Below, one piece after another: positions 1 to 11,246 of a DNA stretch of 64,000 nt (within the stretch, counting starts at the first letter, position 1; each line of letters opens with the position of its first letter). The position numbers and the translations under genes are program-made. The notes beneath the pieces were generated by a model. That model worked only from the letters and a program-made list of their open reading frames with translations. It had not been told where the DNA came from and searched no databases. The stretch is from Scedosporium boydii. Taxonomy: Eukaryota > Ascomycota > Sordariomycetes > Microascales > Microascaceae. The DNA lies in NCBI GenBank assembly GCA_002221725.1, contig NJFT01000173.1, positions 25,144 to 89,143 of the forward strand. The letters run 5' to 3'.

Positions 1-428
1 ATCCAGTTGATCCTAAATCCGGTTTAGTAGTGCCGCGTCGGGCCCTCCCATAGTTGCCGCCTCTTCCCTTCGATGTTTGAGCTCTATATGACAATCGACA
101 GTACGGTATCGGAGTCTAGCCGGTAAACTACTCGGAATATATCGATTGTTCAATGTTATATGGAACTTGAGGAATGGTCGATGACTGCACTAAGCTTCAA
201 TTTTTTGGGGCTAAGAAATGCTAGGGCACTAAAACGGTGGCTGATCTGGAAAACGTTTTACAGCTTCTGCCAGTTCCCACCGCCGTCTTACGCCTATAAA
301 AAATACTTGCTCCCTAAACAGCACCGTTTAAATTCCCAACCCTGTCACCATCGCGACTCATCGAACTACAACACCCCCATCAATCTCAAAACATTCTCCA
401 TCAATCTAAACCCGAATCACTCTTCGAA
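1..428. other. Intergenic sequence upstream of the retropepsin-like gene
   Basis: No gene is seen here. The last 130 bases are rich in C and A and probably hold the promoter and 5' leader of the gene that starts at 429. Confidence 0.4.
295..303 (+). promoter_or_regulatory. TATA-box-like element
   Basis: The string TATAAAAAA lies about 130 bases before the ATG at 429, a reasonable distance for a fungal TATA element plus a short leader. It is a sequence match only; no transcription start is known. Confidence 0.4.
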
Positions 429-1391
429 ATGAATCTGGATACGTCAGACGCCGTCTCCGCGGCCTCGCTGCCCGATCAAGACTCAAGTTACGTGTACACA
501 GCTCTCAATCTCGCTTACCAATTTATCAATCAAGAGCATCCCGGCCTCTGTGTCAAGCTTCCTGAACAAACCACTTGCAGCTCAGCTCTCCGGGAATGCG
601 CTAAGGCTGTCGAACCCATTGAAACCATTATAGCCTTCCCCCGAGTCCCAACGAGGTCCCCCAAAGTTCGGGAGGCTCTCAGAGCCATCGCCCTGTCTGC
701 CAAGGACAGTCTTGAATCAGGACAAAGCGGCACCGGCCGGGACAACATCGGCCCCAAGCCGATTTATACCCACGGGCTCCTAAAATACGCAGACGATCCA
801 AAGCCCATCACCAAAGAAGAGCGTGTCCGATTGAAGGAGACATTTTTAGGCGACATCACAAACACCCCGACGCGCCATGATGATCCCCACTTTATGATAC
901 CAACTCTCTCGGAGGGCTCTTTGCCCGCAGTTGAGTGCACTCCATCCTTAGCAGCTATTGACTGCGATGGTACACTCCCCCAAGACGTTATGAGATGTAA
1001 GTACGCTTTGTGGGACACCGGCGCGGAGCAAACATTCATTACCGCCGATCTCCTGTCCAGCACTTTTCGGCAATTTCTCGAAAATGTTCCGATTCACGAT
1101 CCATATCGGATTGCAAGAGGCAAAAGAGTCCAGGTGTCTTGTTTGATCGAGTTTTCGAATCATGTCGTGCTTAGATTCGAGACTATCGCAATCGTAGTTC
1201 CAGAGGACGCGGCTCCGAACGAGAGAAGGGGAGTTCTATTTGGACAAAGAGGTGTGATTAACAAAATCAGGTATGAGTCGGTACCGAGGGAAAGCCTACA
1301 GGTGGAGGGCACAGAAATCCCTCAGGACCGCTGGGGTGTTTTTGATGTGAAAACATATCTTGGCTTTGATGGAGCCGTTCAAAAATTTTGA
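429..1391 (+). CDS. Hypothetical protein with a retropepsin-like aspartyl protease domain
   Basis: A single-exon 320-aa protein starting at an ATG 130 bases after a TATA-like box. Its C-terminal half carries the strand-turn LWDTGAEQTFI (about residues 195-205), which matches the DTGA active-site loop of retropepsin-fold aspartic proteases. A later hydrophobic stretch followed by GVLFGQRGVI (about 272-281) resembles the second conserved Gly segment of that fold, as in fungal cellular retropepsin-like proteins. Only one DTGA is present, so an active enzyme would have to dimerise. The N-terminal half is not recognised. No reverse transcriptase, integrase or long terminal repeat is visible nearby, so this looks like a host gene rather than part of an element. 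Substrate and role are unknown. Confidence 0.6.
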   Translation: MNLDTSDAVSAASLPDQDSSYVYTALNLAYQFINQEHPGLCVKLPEQTTCSSALRECAKAVEPIETIIAFPRVPTRSPKVREALRAIALSAKDSLESGQSGTGRDNIGPKPIYTHGLLKYADDPKPITKEERVRLKETFLGDITNTPTRHDDPHFMIPTLSEGSLPAVECTPSLAAIDCDGTLPQDVMRCKYALWDTGAEQTFITADLLSSTFRQFLENVPIHDPYRIARGKRVQVSCLIEFSNHVVLRFETIAIVVPEDAAPNERRGVLFGQRGVINKIRYESVPRESLQVEGTEIPQDRWGVFDVKTYLGFDGAVQKF

Positions 1392-4056
1392 GAGACAGTA
1401 GAGAGAGGAGACACCCGATTCTTGGTGCCAAACGCTATATTGCGGCATAATACCACCAATTATCGAGGGAGATCACTTGACCAAGCAAGAGCGGTGGTGG
1501 TGGGGGGTCGCTTGAGAGCTGGCATAGAATTCGACACGTCTAGCATGAGGACTCGGAGACCAGAACCATGGGTGGAGCCGCTCCAGAGCATTGAACAACC
1601 GTTCTTCGCATATATTGTGCCTCCCACACCCAGTTGTTATCACGTTGTTCCAGCAGCATGGGCGGTAGGCGGGAAGGGAAGTTATGAATTACTATAACGA
1701 GGAATCCGAAGAGTCCGGCTGTGTGCGGCACTGGGACAGAAATGGCACGGATATACTGGCCGGGTCGATCGCCTTGTCCCATCCCGGCAAAGGGGGACCC
1801 GATTAGGACGAGCCGATCATTTCTCGGGACACCAGGCTTATGGCAACTTTCAAGTGAAACGAAACCTTGCAAACGAAACAATTATGGCGGGGGCTAATCC
1901 AAGCTAGGTCTGCCGCCGCTGTTCTAGGAGTCACGATGCCCACAAGATGAGCGGGGTTAGTGTGGAAACAATGTGAGCTTGCAGCTGGTATGCTACCTCA
2001 ATATTAAAGCCAGAGTCAGAAGGGCGGGGCAAGAGGGGAAGCTCACAGTGGGGGTGAAGGCGGAGGTGACGCCTCTTGAGGAGATTTGATTCCATATCCT
2101 CAGCATCCGCCAATGCCAGAACCAATGGCGGGCTTCGGATATGGTCCCTAAACTGAATCTCGTCCACTCTCGGGCCTGATGTGCTCTGTCAAGTGTGCGT
2201 GGATGTGTCGTCCCTCTGTCCATCAGTGTCAGCGGCCGCAGATTTGTCATGGGAACTCGGAATCCGGATGTGCGACGGTTATCTCTTTTCTGACAGGAGA
2301 ACTATTCGACGGGGAGGAGCATTAATGTTAGTCTACTTTGTTGCGCATGCTGCCTTGGAGTTCTTCTCCTTAGTATTACAGCCATTAACAGCAGGACACA
2401 CGAGTGGGATAAAATGTGTTGACGTGAGGAGAAGGTCCACGACGGGTGAGCGGTGACGGCTTGGGTTCCAAAGGAGGAGGTAGATGTGATACAATATAAC
2501 GCTTCGCGACGTTTATTAGGGGAAAGACTTTGAGTGTAGCCGAAGGTGAATGACTATATATATCCGTTGCCAGTCCTTGAATCGATGGCTCAGAGGAGCT
2601 TGGCCACAGAAAAGCACCAACGAAGGACACATCTCACGATTGCTCATCCCCATCGTACCGTGTCTGAAAGCTCACTCTGCACTCTCTCCTAACCTCAGGA
2701 TCGCAGGCGTCAAAGCTAGGTTACGCGGGATATCCAGACCCCCGAGATATCCTTATCACTCTGCTTATCGCATCTCCTCGGTAATGGCACCTTGAACGAT
2801 GCAATCTGGAACCATATGTCGAGTTACGCTGACAAAACATGCGCCTTGATGCGAATAGACCCCTCGAGCAGTCTTGTGTTGGAGGGATATCAGCATAAAC
2901 CGGACTCGCTGCGTATACCTAACCCAATATCTGGTGCCGAAGAGTGGGAATGTGTCTACACAGGATCTTCCTCCACCACAAATGTGGCCACCGTATCACG
3001 GAGCTGCTTGATTCCTGTGGGGATGTTGAGTGCAATAAGGTTCGGTCGAAAGACGTGTACACAAACAAGTACACGTGCATTGTACAGAGCTGCTCCTTCT
3101 ACGGCCAGTTTTGAGGGCGTCTACCAAGTACACGCAAACGTCGCCCAACAGCTCGCTTATCTTCCTGCAGAAATAGTCAGCCTGACTATGCATGGCACGA
3201 GGCTTCGGTAGCATGGGATATGCCTATATATATATATTATCACTCCCGCCCCCATATACGGTCGTGTGAACGGGGTTGATAAAGACCCGGCGAATGTTAA
3301 GTTGGAAATTCCCAAAATTGATGTGCTATACCTTTGTAGCCTGAGGGAGCTATTGGAGTTTTTCTCCTGCTCACGGCATGGGATTTTTCACAAACTGGCG
3401 GGGTTCAATCTAAGTCAAGGATCCTAGGCGTGGGGTGTGATGAAGTGGGTTCCGGGCTTGACCATCGAATTTATTTTACCACCACATTATTCCCCGGCCG
3501 CAGATATATCAGATATATAAGAGCATAGTGTATAGTTCACCTCTTTCAGAAATGGCGGGAAGCGAGGGGGGTGCGGGAGAGGAGAGAACAGACATTAGTG
3601 TCCCGGAACTCTGTTAATGGGCAAACATGAGGGAAGAGAGAAGGGGGCGGAACATTTGATAAAAAAGGATTGCCGGCTGATATTTAATTCAAGATGAATC
3701 TAATTCAACTCAAGAGATGTTATAAGTGTTACTGAATGCGCAAGAGCTTTGCCAGCTAACAGGTCGATGCCGCCAAGGCATAATATGATATTTCCATAAC
3801 AGCAGGTAATAAGATTCTTTCGCCATGAACGGGGTGCCCGCCAGGAAGACATTGTCAATCCTCACTCTAAGTCAAGAAACAGCTAAAATGGGGAGGGAGG
3901 GGAGGAGGGGAGCGGGTGGAGAATGAGAAGAATCAGCAATTCTATTGGGATATATCGGTAACGGTAACTTGTGATGATATGAACGAAGCCACGAGGCAAC
4001 CAATTGGGCCTATGCAGAGCCCATATGTTTTCTATGCGTGACAATGGAATCGCTTG
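1392..4056. other. Unrecognised 2.7-kb intergenic stretch
   Basis: Only short open frames occur. The longest, about 139 codons at 2792-3211 on the plus strand, has low-complexity Ser/Thr content and no recognisable motif. AT-rich runs (for example TATATATATA near 3224) and purine-rich runs (about 3887-3925) are present. I see no transposon ends, RNA gene or conserved domain. Confidence 0.4.
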
Positions 4057-5392
4057 CTATTCTCCAAATTTCTCGGCGAGATACTTCTCAGCATCGAGCG
4101 CAGCCATGCAGCCGGATCCTATAGTTTAATAGGGATTAGTTCAAGTACGTGGAAGGAGATTACCGGCGCTGAACTCACCAGCACTCGTGATAGCCTGCCT
4201 ATATTTCTTGTCTTGAACGTCGCCGGCAGCGAACACACCTTCGACATTGGTTAAGCTTGTGCCCGGCTTCGTCACTATATAGCCATCGGCATCCGTTTCT
4301 AGTTGGCCTTTGACAAGACTCGTAGCAGGATCGTGTCCGATGGCGTAGAACAGGCCATTCGCGTCGATAACCTCCTCAGCGCCCGTAGCGGTGCTCTTGA
4401 CGAGGAGAGCATTCATGAATCCGGCATCATCTCCCCTAATCTCAACTGGTCGAGTTGTAAACTTTACGGTAACTTTGGGGTTGGAGAGCAAGCGGTTGGC
4501 CATGGTCTTGCTGGCTCTTAGCTTGTCGCGGCGCACAAGTACCGTAACATGGCTGCCATACTTTGTCAAGAATAAGGCTTCTTCAGCAGCTGAATCACCT
4601 CCACCAATGACCACAAGAGGTTTGTTGCGAAATATGGGAACGGCACCGTCACAAACAGCACATGCAGAAACACCTTTTTGCCAGTACTCTTCCTCGCCAG
4701 GGAGGTGGAGGCGGCGCGCCGATGCGCCCGTGGCAATGACAACAGCGTCGGTGGTATGGACGTTAGATTCGGAGCCAAATTCGGTGGTGTACTTAAAAGG
4801 GCGTGAGGATAGGTCGAGAGTGGAAACCGTATCCGTGATGACTTCGGTTCCACAACGAACGGATTGCTCTTTCATTTTATCCTAAGGCTCAAATTACCAT
4901 TAGAGATCCTATGACGAGCAGTATGGCAACAACAAAAAGGAAGAAAGAAGGAAAAAGAAAATTGGGGTAAGCGCAGCAGACCATAAGCTCCTGGCCGAGA
5001 ATACCCTGGGGGAATCCCGGGAAGTTCTCGACATCGGTCGTCGTGGTGAGCTGTCCACCGGCCGCTACGTTATTGGCCATGAATCCCTCATAGAGGACGG
5101 CTTGGAGAAAGTTAGCATTGCGAACATGCAGACTAGACAACAAGAAGGACGAAAGCCTTCCCGGCTTGAACGGCCTTGCAGACAAAGGGGACCACGTACG
5201 TTTCAACTCGGCCCTCGCAAGATAGATGGCCGCGGTATGGGCGGCCGGTCCCGACCCAATGACTTCAAGTCCTAATTAGATACAACTGCACGCCATTGTA
5301 CTCTCGGGGAAGGAGTTTGCAAGTTCTTAGACCGCCCTCCTCCACGCGTGGAATAGAGGAGGCGACGACATACCGATGATCCTACTGTGCAT
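4057..5392 (-). CDS. trr1: Thioredoxin reductase (NADPH), five exons
   Basis: A low-molecular-weight thioredoxin reductase that passes electrons from NADPH through FAD to thioredoxin. Exons read 5392-5374, 5271-5200, 5100-4982, 4881-4179 and 4118-4057, giving 324 aa from the ATG at 5392, close to the usual fungal length. Seen in order: FAD-binding [10 protein letters not shown] near the N terminus, [18 protein letters not shown], the redox pair CAVC, the NADPH loop [10 protein letters not shown], and the C-terminal FAD motif [14 protein letters not shown]. The third intron needs a weak donor, GTCTGC, but it joins ELM to DKM exactly as the family requires. The reading frame stays open upstream of the ATG and encodes a mitochondrial-type leader (separate entry). 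The identification is secure; the cellular location of each isoform is inference. Confidence 0.93.
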
Positions 5393-5560
5393 GGTTCGTG
5401 TACCCAGCGTGGGCTTAGAATTTCTAGCAGTCTTGAAAGAAACTGTAGTAGCAGCGATGGAGAGCCCAGTCGCGCTCAAACGGAAGGCGCGAGGGAAGGC
5501 GAAGGAAAACAGTTTGGCGGCTTGGAGGGAATGGCTCTTCGCGAGAGGTTGAAGATGCAA
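5393..5560 (-). other. In-frame upstream extension of thioredoxin reductase, mitochondrial-presequence-like
   Basis: The frame of exon 1 continues upstream of the ATG at 5392 without a stop. The 56 codons from a TTG at 5560 contain eight Lys/Arg, many Ser, Ala, Phe and Leu, and no Asp or Glu, the composition of a mitochondrial targeting presequence. No in-frame ATG was found between about 5700 and 5392, so use of this segment would need a near-cognate start (the TTG or another codon) or an unseen upstream exon. It could also be an untranslated leader with an accidental open frame. Confidence 0.4.
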
Positions 5561-6159
5561 AGAAATGGAGGTGGGGTCAAGCGCTGTGTCTTGGGGTTTT
5601 TTTCCTCTTAAAATATTGATCTCGATTGATCGTTGACGGAGACTAATATCAATAACGGGCGAGTAATGCTTTGGAGCAGAGCAACCAGCGTTCTCGTTCC
5701 AGGCTTAGGCTCTCTTGTCGATTTCTAATCAAACCGAGTATTATAAATTGCTCAAGACGAAAGACTCGGCGATGCTGGGATTCTACTACATACTTCGTAG
5801 GTGGAGAAAAGTCAATGTTCTGGCTCCTGACTAACTTGCAACAAGGCTTGGCTGAGTGTGTCGAATGTCTCAGCAGGACGGTATTATTTTGTAGTGTGTC
5901 GCTAATTGCTAATGGGGGGCATGGTCCCTGAAAATACAAAGTCTATAGCGTCAGGGGTACGAAGAAGGGTGACTAAGAACAAGAAGTACCCCTCCGAGGT
6001 CGGCCTCGCTAGCAACTTGCGAGATCCTAAACGACAAGTCCACTCCTGCCTTGCCCCTCCTTACCTTCCATTCGCCTCCTTCGGGATGCCACACCTGTCT
6101 AGGAATGGGGCGATCTTCTCTGTCTCTCCCCAAGAATCGACGACTTGAGCTATTGTTAT
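5561..6159. other. Intergenic region between trr1 promoter and vps53 3' end
   Basis: This holds the promoter side of thioredoxin reductase and the 3' side of vps53. One copy of the 9-mer TACTTCGTA is at 5791-5799. No further gene is recognised. Confidence 0.4.
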
Positions 6160-8775
6160 CTATCGCCTGTCTTCGCTGCTTGCGCCGACACTGCCGTCCC
6201 GCTTCCCAAATCTGGCCCCCAATCCACCAATATCTCGCTTGAAAAAGTTACCGAAACTTCTCAGGTTCTCGTTGATAGTTGCCTTTTCGGGAACACCTGC
6301 GCCCGATTTTTCCGAAGCGCTGGTACCCATTTCCCTTGCAGCGTTAAGTAGTTTTTCACCCAAGGAGCCTGCGTCGAATTTCGCCTGGAGGCTAGGCCCC
6401 GTTAGGATGGCGGTAGTATTTATCGACCCAATGCCAGTACCTGCAGCTCCAGCTGCCGGCATGAGCGAAGCCAAGAGTGGTGAGCTTGACACGAGCTTCG
6501 CGCTGGATGTGCTATCCCTGTGGACCGCGTAGAGCTCCAGTAGGTGCGGTTGCTCGTGTTTCCTTACCCCTTTCATGTCTAATATCTTTCTAAAATTCGT
6601 CTCCGATCGGTCGCCAATGTGAATGAGATATGCTTGGACTAAACCCTCTGGTGGTGTGGGCCGGACTTGCAACGTCTTGAGGAGCGGGTCCATACGGCCC
6701 ATGACCTGATTTACTCGTTTTACAAACCCGCCGGTGGTAGGATGTGGTTCGGATGATGGGTTGTGATGAGCGAGAAAATTTTCGAAGGCTTTGGTAAGTA
6801 CATATTTGTCCAAAAGCATCTAGCCGAAAGTCAATCAAGATGTGACCAAGTGAACTGTATCGGGAAAGGGGGGAGCGCCTACCTGCTCGGCACCGACTTC
6901 AGATATCGGCCGGCACTGGACTATGTTGTTTATATAAGACATCGCAATATGTTCGACGAGATTGTCACAGAACGCGCGGGCATATTGAGACTTATGAATA
7001 ACAGAAAGGATCTGCTCGACCTTGGCGTTCACGTGTTTTAGGAGCTCGCCGACGTAGGAACTTTGGTCTCCTACGCTCTCCATGGTGCTCCAATTGGTAT
7101 TCCTCATTTCCCGCCAGGCCGGATCACAGTCTCTGGTAACGTCTCGGACCAAAGCCAGGACAGCGGCGCTTGCCACACCCAGAAAGGCATCCGACTGGGA
7201 TGAGAGATCTACCTTGGAGGCCAACTCTGGATCAATCCGCTTCTTGATATTTTCCTCGAGTTGATTTGTGTTGATGTGCCAGAAATCGGCCGTGTTCAGA
7301 ACGAGAATGACATCTTGCAGTGAGGGACCTTGTTGCCCTGGCGCTTGGAGAAAATGGAGGAGGACCTGCTCAGCGTATTCGTCGAGATACTTTGCCAGGA
7401 TTTTGGAAAGATCTAATAGCCGGTCGCTAGTCGATAGCTTTGCGCATTGGGACAAGGTCACTTTGTAGAAGTGGAAAAGCTCAATGGCTGACGTTATGAC
7501 GGCCTGGGGAGAAAAGTCCTCGTCCGGGGGCGTTAGAGGCTGATTCCGGTACTTTGGTATCATCGCTGCAAGCTGCTTGTCCTGAGACTCTACCCAGAGG
7601 TTCAGGTAGGGCTCGAAGGCTACCGAGATTGAGCCGCTATAGCTTTGCGCCCGGTCTTCGACGGAACTTAGGGTATCAATGCTGGCTCGTGGACCGGTCG
7701 CGAACCGCCGATCGAGGGTCTGCTCGAAGTCCAGTGTTTCCTGGAGGCAACTTAGTAACAGATTAACATCGATATTGCTGCCATCGGCTCGCCGCATTCT
7801 CTTCTCCAGAATCCCCCGAAAATCGTCCCTTGTCCCGTCACAAAAGGCCGTGGCCAGTAGTTCATTGGCGCGCCAATGAGGTGGAAAAATGGCCGCATGA
7901 TCATCCTCATGTGTTTTCATCATGCGCTTGAACCATGCGTAGCGACGCCCAATATTGTCGAGGCTACCAGCCTCGTCATTACCCCTAAACACCTGGCGAT
8001 ATTCCCGAAGCTCGGTATTGACGTACCAAGCCAATAGCCGGGAGCGTGCTGTTTCACCGAGGGCATCCATAACAAGACAAGCCTCTATAAGAGTAGTTTT
8101 TTGAGCAGAGGCTTCTCCCTTCGCAAAGGCGAGCTCAAAGTCCTCACACACTTGCTCCAGGAGCTCGCGCTGAAGGTCGGATACCCCTCGGCTAAGGGTT
8201 GCTATCTGTTCAATGCTGCGGTAGCTATTGAAGTGCTTCATAAGCTGTATGACGGCTTGGAGAAGTCCGGCACATTCCCGATACTGTCGGCTCTTCGCGA
8301 GCACCCTCAACTGCTCATATGCCGTGGTCAGCATTTGGAGCCGTTTTAGGGCAGTCATGCTTCTCGTAAGGTTTCGTTTGGTTCCATCAAGCCGTTTTAT
8401 GTCTGCGGTCATCGAGGTAATGCTTTTCTCGGTTTCGGTGGCCCGGATCCGAACATCCTCGATCTTCGCGAACAACTTTGCGAGGTCCTGTTGGGCCGTT
8501 TGCATCCTCTCAAGGCTCGAATCCGATCCGTAGGCTTGGACAAGCTCCAAAGTGGAGATATCGGCGGAAAGAGTATCATTGTGTCGCTGGACGGTATGGA
8601 GAACTCGAGAAATAGAGGAAACAGTCGAGGGATGACCGAAAATCAAATTCAAGTCCTCAATCGGATCATAGTGGACTAAGCCTCGGAGGTCAGTCTCTCC
8701 TTTTCGCCAAATAGGCTCTACTCAATCAAACCGTGACATACCTTTCTCCAATGGTAAAAGACCGGGCGAAGTCAT
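6160..8775 (-). CDS. vps53: GARP complex subunit Vps53, three exons
   Basis: A subunit of the Golgi-associated retrograde protein complex, which tethers endosome-derived vesicles at the trans-Golgi network. Exons 8775-8742, 8675-6883 and 6819-6160 give 828 aa, about the usual fungal length. The N terminus reads HYDPIEDLNLIF, followed by the coiled-coil block with KIEDVRIRATETEKSIT, DIKRLDGTKRNLT and SRQYRECAGLLQAV, all typical of the Vps53 N-terminal domain. The C-terminal exon begins MLLDKYVLTKAFENFLAHH and ends in a Gly-, Ala- and Ser-rich tail. The first exon of 34 nt was chosen because the ATG at 8775 joins in frame to VHYDP; an ATG at about 8830 runs quickly into a stop. The main uncertainty is this first exon. 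Confidence 0.9.
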
Positions 8776-9480
8776 TTCAGAGAAGCTCACGATGCCGAAT
8801 GTGGAAGTGAATTTCATCGATGGAGGCCATGACGAGGACCAAGACACACGTTAGTCGAAGTGGACCAATGCATTACCGCGTGAACAACAATTGTAGCCAC
8901 CAAACACCTTAACCAGGACATACTATTATTTATTCAGCTGTTATACAATGCTACAACTACATGCTAATTTTCTTTTAAAATGAGAAAAAAATTTTCGAAT
9001 AAAAACTTTTTAAATATTTTTAATTTATAATATTTATTTTAAAACATACAATTCTATATAAGTCTCTAACGGTATATGTGAATAAGGTATTTGCATCTAT
9101 TGCTATTGCTATACATCTGATGACTTATGTAAGCAGACCCGTCTCAAATTGAAGTCCTACACCCAAATCGTGTGACGGGTTCGCGGCTCAAGGAGAATAC
9201 TTTGCTTCTCCGATTTCCTATTCTATTTTTCAACTCTTTCCATCATGCAGTGGTTTAGCAACAGAGCACCCGTATCGCGGAGAGGAAGGGCCAGGCTCCG
9301 AGAACATGCTGCGGATGAGGAAAATCTGATGGGATGTCGGGCAGCTTGGGAGATTTCCCGCCTCAGCCCAAATAGTGTTCTCGCCTCGGAATCATATCAC
9401 TTCAATTAATCTCAGCTGACACTGTCTGCGATGTAAAATATAAGAGTACTACTACGTCATGGCGGGCAACCATTACAACC
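8776..9480. other. Intergenic region between vps53 promoter and amidase 3' end
   Basis: About 700 bases without a recognised gene. It contains a strongly AT-rich patch (separate entry) and the presumed promoter of vps53. Confidence 0.4.
8930..9062. repeat. AT-rich low-complexity patch
   Basis: This stretch is mostly A and T, with runs such as TTTTTAAATATTTTTAATTT. Its flanks have the roughly balanced composition of the rest of the window. It could be a small relic altered by C-to-T mutation, a matrix-attachment-like site, or simple low-complexity sequence. Confidence 0.5.
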
Positions 9481-11246
9481 TCAGTCCGACGGGCTCGGCT
9501 GCTGGTAGTGTGTGCCGTGCTGGTGGAGAGCGTCCTCTACAACCTCCGTGATGGCCAGAATCTTCTCCTCCTCAAGCCTCCTGCCCACTATCTGTACGCC
9601 GACAGGCAGTCCGTCCATCGCGTTTGCATCATACAACCTGTACGCACCCCGAGCCACTCCGTTTAGGCCCTTCATACTGAAATTGGCAGGGAGCTTGTCG
9701 AGGTCCTTGTCGACCTTCAGAACAGGCAACACAGAACATGTGTAGTCGAGCTGCGTTTTCTGTTAACTCAAACGGTCCGCAGAAGGTAGAAAGCTGGGGG
9801 ACCACTACATACCACATTAAACAAGAACGTATAGCCGCAGCTGCTCACGGCTTGTTTCATACCATCGTGCGGAACTGACGGGGTTGCGTTTGGAGGAGTA
9901 AGGAGGATGTCGATGTTCGCGTCATTCCACCACTCGAACCATTTCATTCGGTAAGCTTCGCGCTTCGAGACGAGCTGCCAGCTTTCAACGGCACTCTTGG
10001 GCCGCCAATCCCTTACCAGGTCGGCCCAGATAGCATCCCTCCGAACATACTTGACCCACAGATAATAGAGATACTTCAATGGTCTCGGCAGCTCCATCAA
10101 AAAGCTCATCTGACGGGCACCAGTATCCTCCCATTCCCCAGGACTGAAAAATCTCTTGAAAGTCTGACATCCATCCGCATTGAGAAGGTGAGCCCCGAGA
10201 TAGAGAGCCTCGTAGGGAGAGGGAGGGTCGATTTCGATGATAGTGTGGCCCGCTTTCCGAAGAGCGGCCTCCGTGGTTTCCAAAGCTCGCCTACATGCAG
10301 GGCTTGGATCAACGACATTGTCAGTCCGCATGATCCCCACGCGGAGTGTCTTCTTCCCGCGATACTCCTCCCAGATATCCTGTCGCCATGGAAGTGGGTG
10401 GACGGTGCAGTCGTATTTCCACGGCTCCATATCTATCAATGACTTGGTGAAGTAGCGGAGGTCGTTGACAGTCCTCGCCATGGGACTAAATACGCTGGGA
10501 ACTCCTTCCTGACCCGGCATGCTCGTGCACATCCCGTGCTTCGGCCACCTCCCTGTCGAGCAGCGAAGAGTGTAAATACCCGAGAAGTGGGCGGGAACAC
10601 GTACGCTCCCGGCAACATCGCTACCAATGCCGATTCGCCCCCCCAGAGCCAGCAAGGCTGCTTCCCCTCCTGTCGATCCGCCAGGGGAGAACTTGCTGTT
10701 GTGAGGGTTTGTGCACCTCCCCCAGACATCATTTGTCGATTCGAAACTGAGAAGGGTAATTGGCACATTGGTTTTAACGTAGGGTACTGCCCCGGCGTCC
10801 TTCAAGAGCCTGACCATGGCACCATCCTGCGGGTTCTTGTTGCCAACGAAGCTACTGTATCCGACGGTTGTGTCGAACCCGCCGACTGCGATATTATCCT
10901 TCAAGCTAATGGGAACCCCGGCCAGTGGGCCCTTCAGGTTGATATCGCCGCTGCGTAGCCATTCATGAGCAGAGTCAACCATGATCTCTGTAACACAGTT
11001 TGTCTTTTCTTGAGCTCTCACGGCGACCTTGGCATAGGCATCCAATACAGAATGTGGATCAATAGTGCCGGTTTGTACGCCATTGACGAGTCGGGTTATA
11101 TCTTCATCGACCAACTTCGCCTCGGCTGGGGCCAGCGACCCTTCGCAGCCCCGTTTCTTTAACTGGCGCAGCCGCTCTTCCCTCTCAGCCTGTTTCTGCT
11201 GACAGGCACGTAAATGTCTGTAGTAACCTGGGAATAGGAACCACAT
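9481..11246 (-). CDS. Amidase-signature family enzyme (fatty-acid amide hydrolase/acetamidase-like)
   Basis: Exons 11246-9813 and 9750-9481 join FNV to LDYTCSV and give 567 aa, typical of fungal amidases related to GmdA, AmdS and FAAH. These enzymes hydrolyse carboxylic amides with a Ser-cisSer-Lys triad. Seen in order: a hydrophobic N terminus, GVPISLKDN with the catalytic Lys (about 135), SPGGSTGGEAALLALGG with the cis-Ser, and SDVAGSVRVPA with the nucleophile Ser. The last segment is usually DIGGSIR; here the first Gly is Ala, one residue before the nucleophile. The C-terminal exon has the usual DGLPVGVQIVGRRLEEEKIL block. The substrate cannot be read from sequence. The neighbour on the other side of the promoter is a methyltransferase, but no biosynthetic cluster is evident. 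Confidence 0.88.

Noticed and set aside
2792..3211. Plus-strand open frame of 139 codons in the first large gap
   Set aside because: No recognisable motif, mixed low-complexity composition and no splice partners; probably chance.
4391..4885. 164-codon frame opposite thioredoxin reductase
   Set aside because: Lies fully antisense to a secure coding exon.
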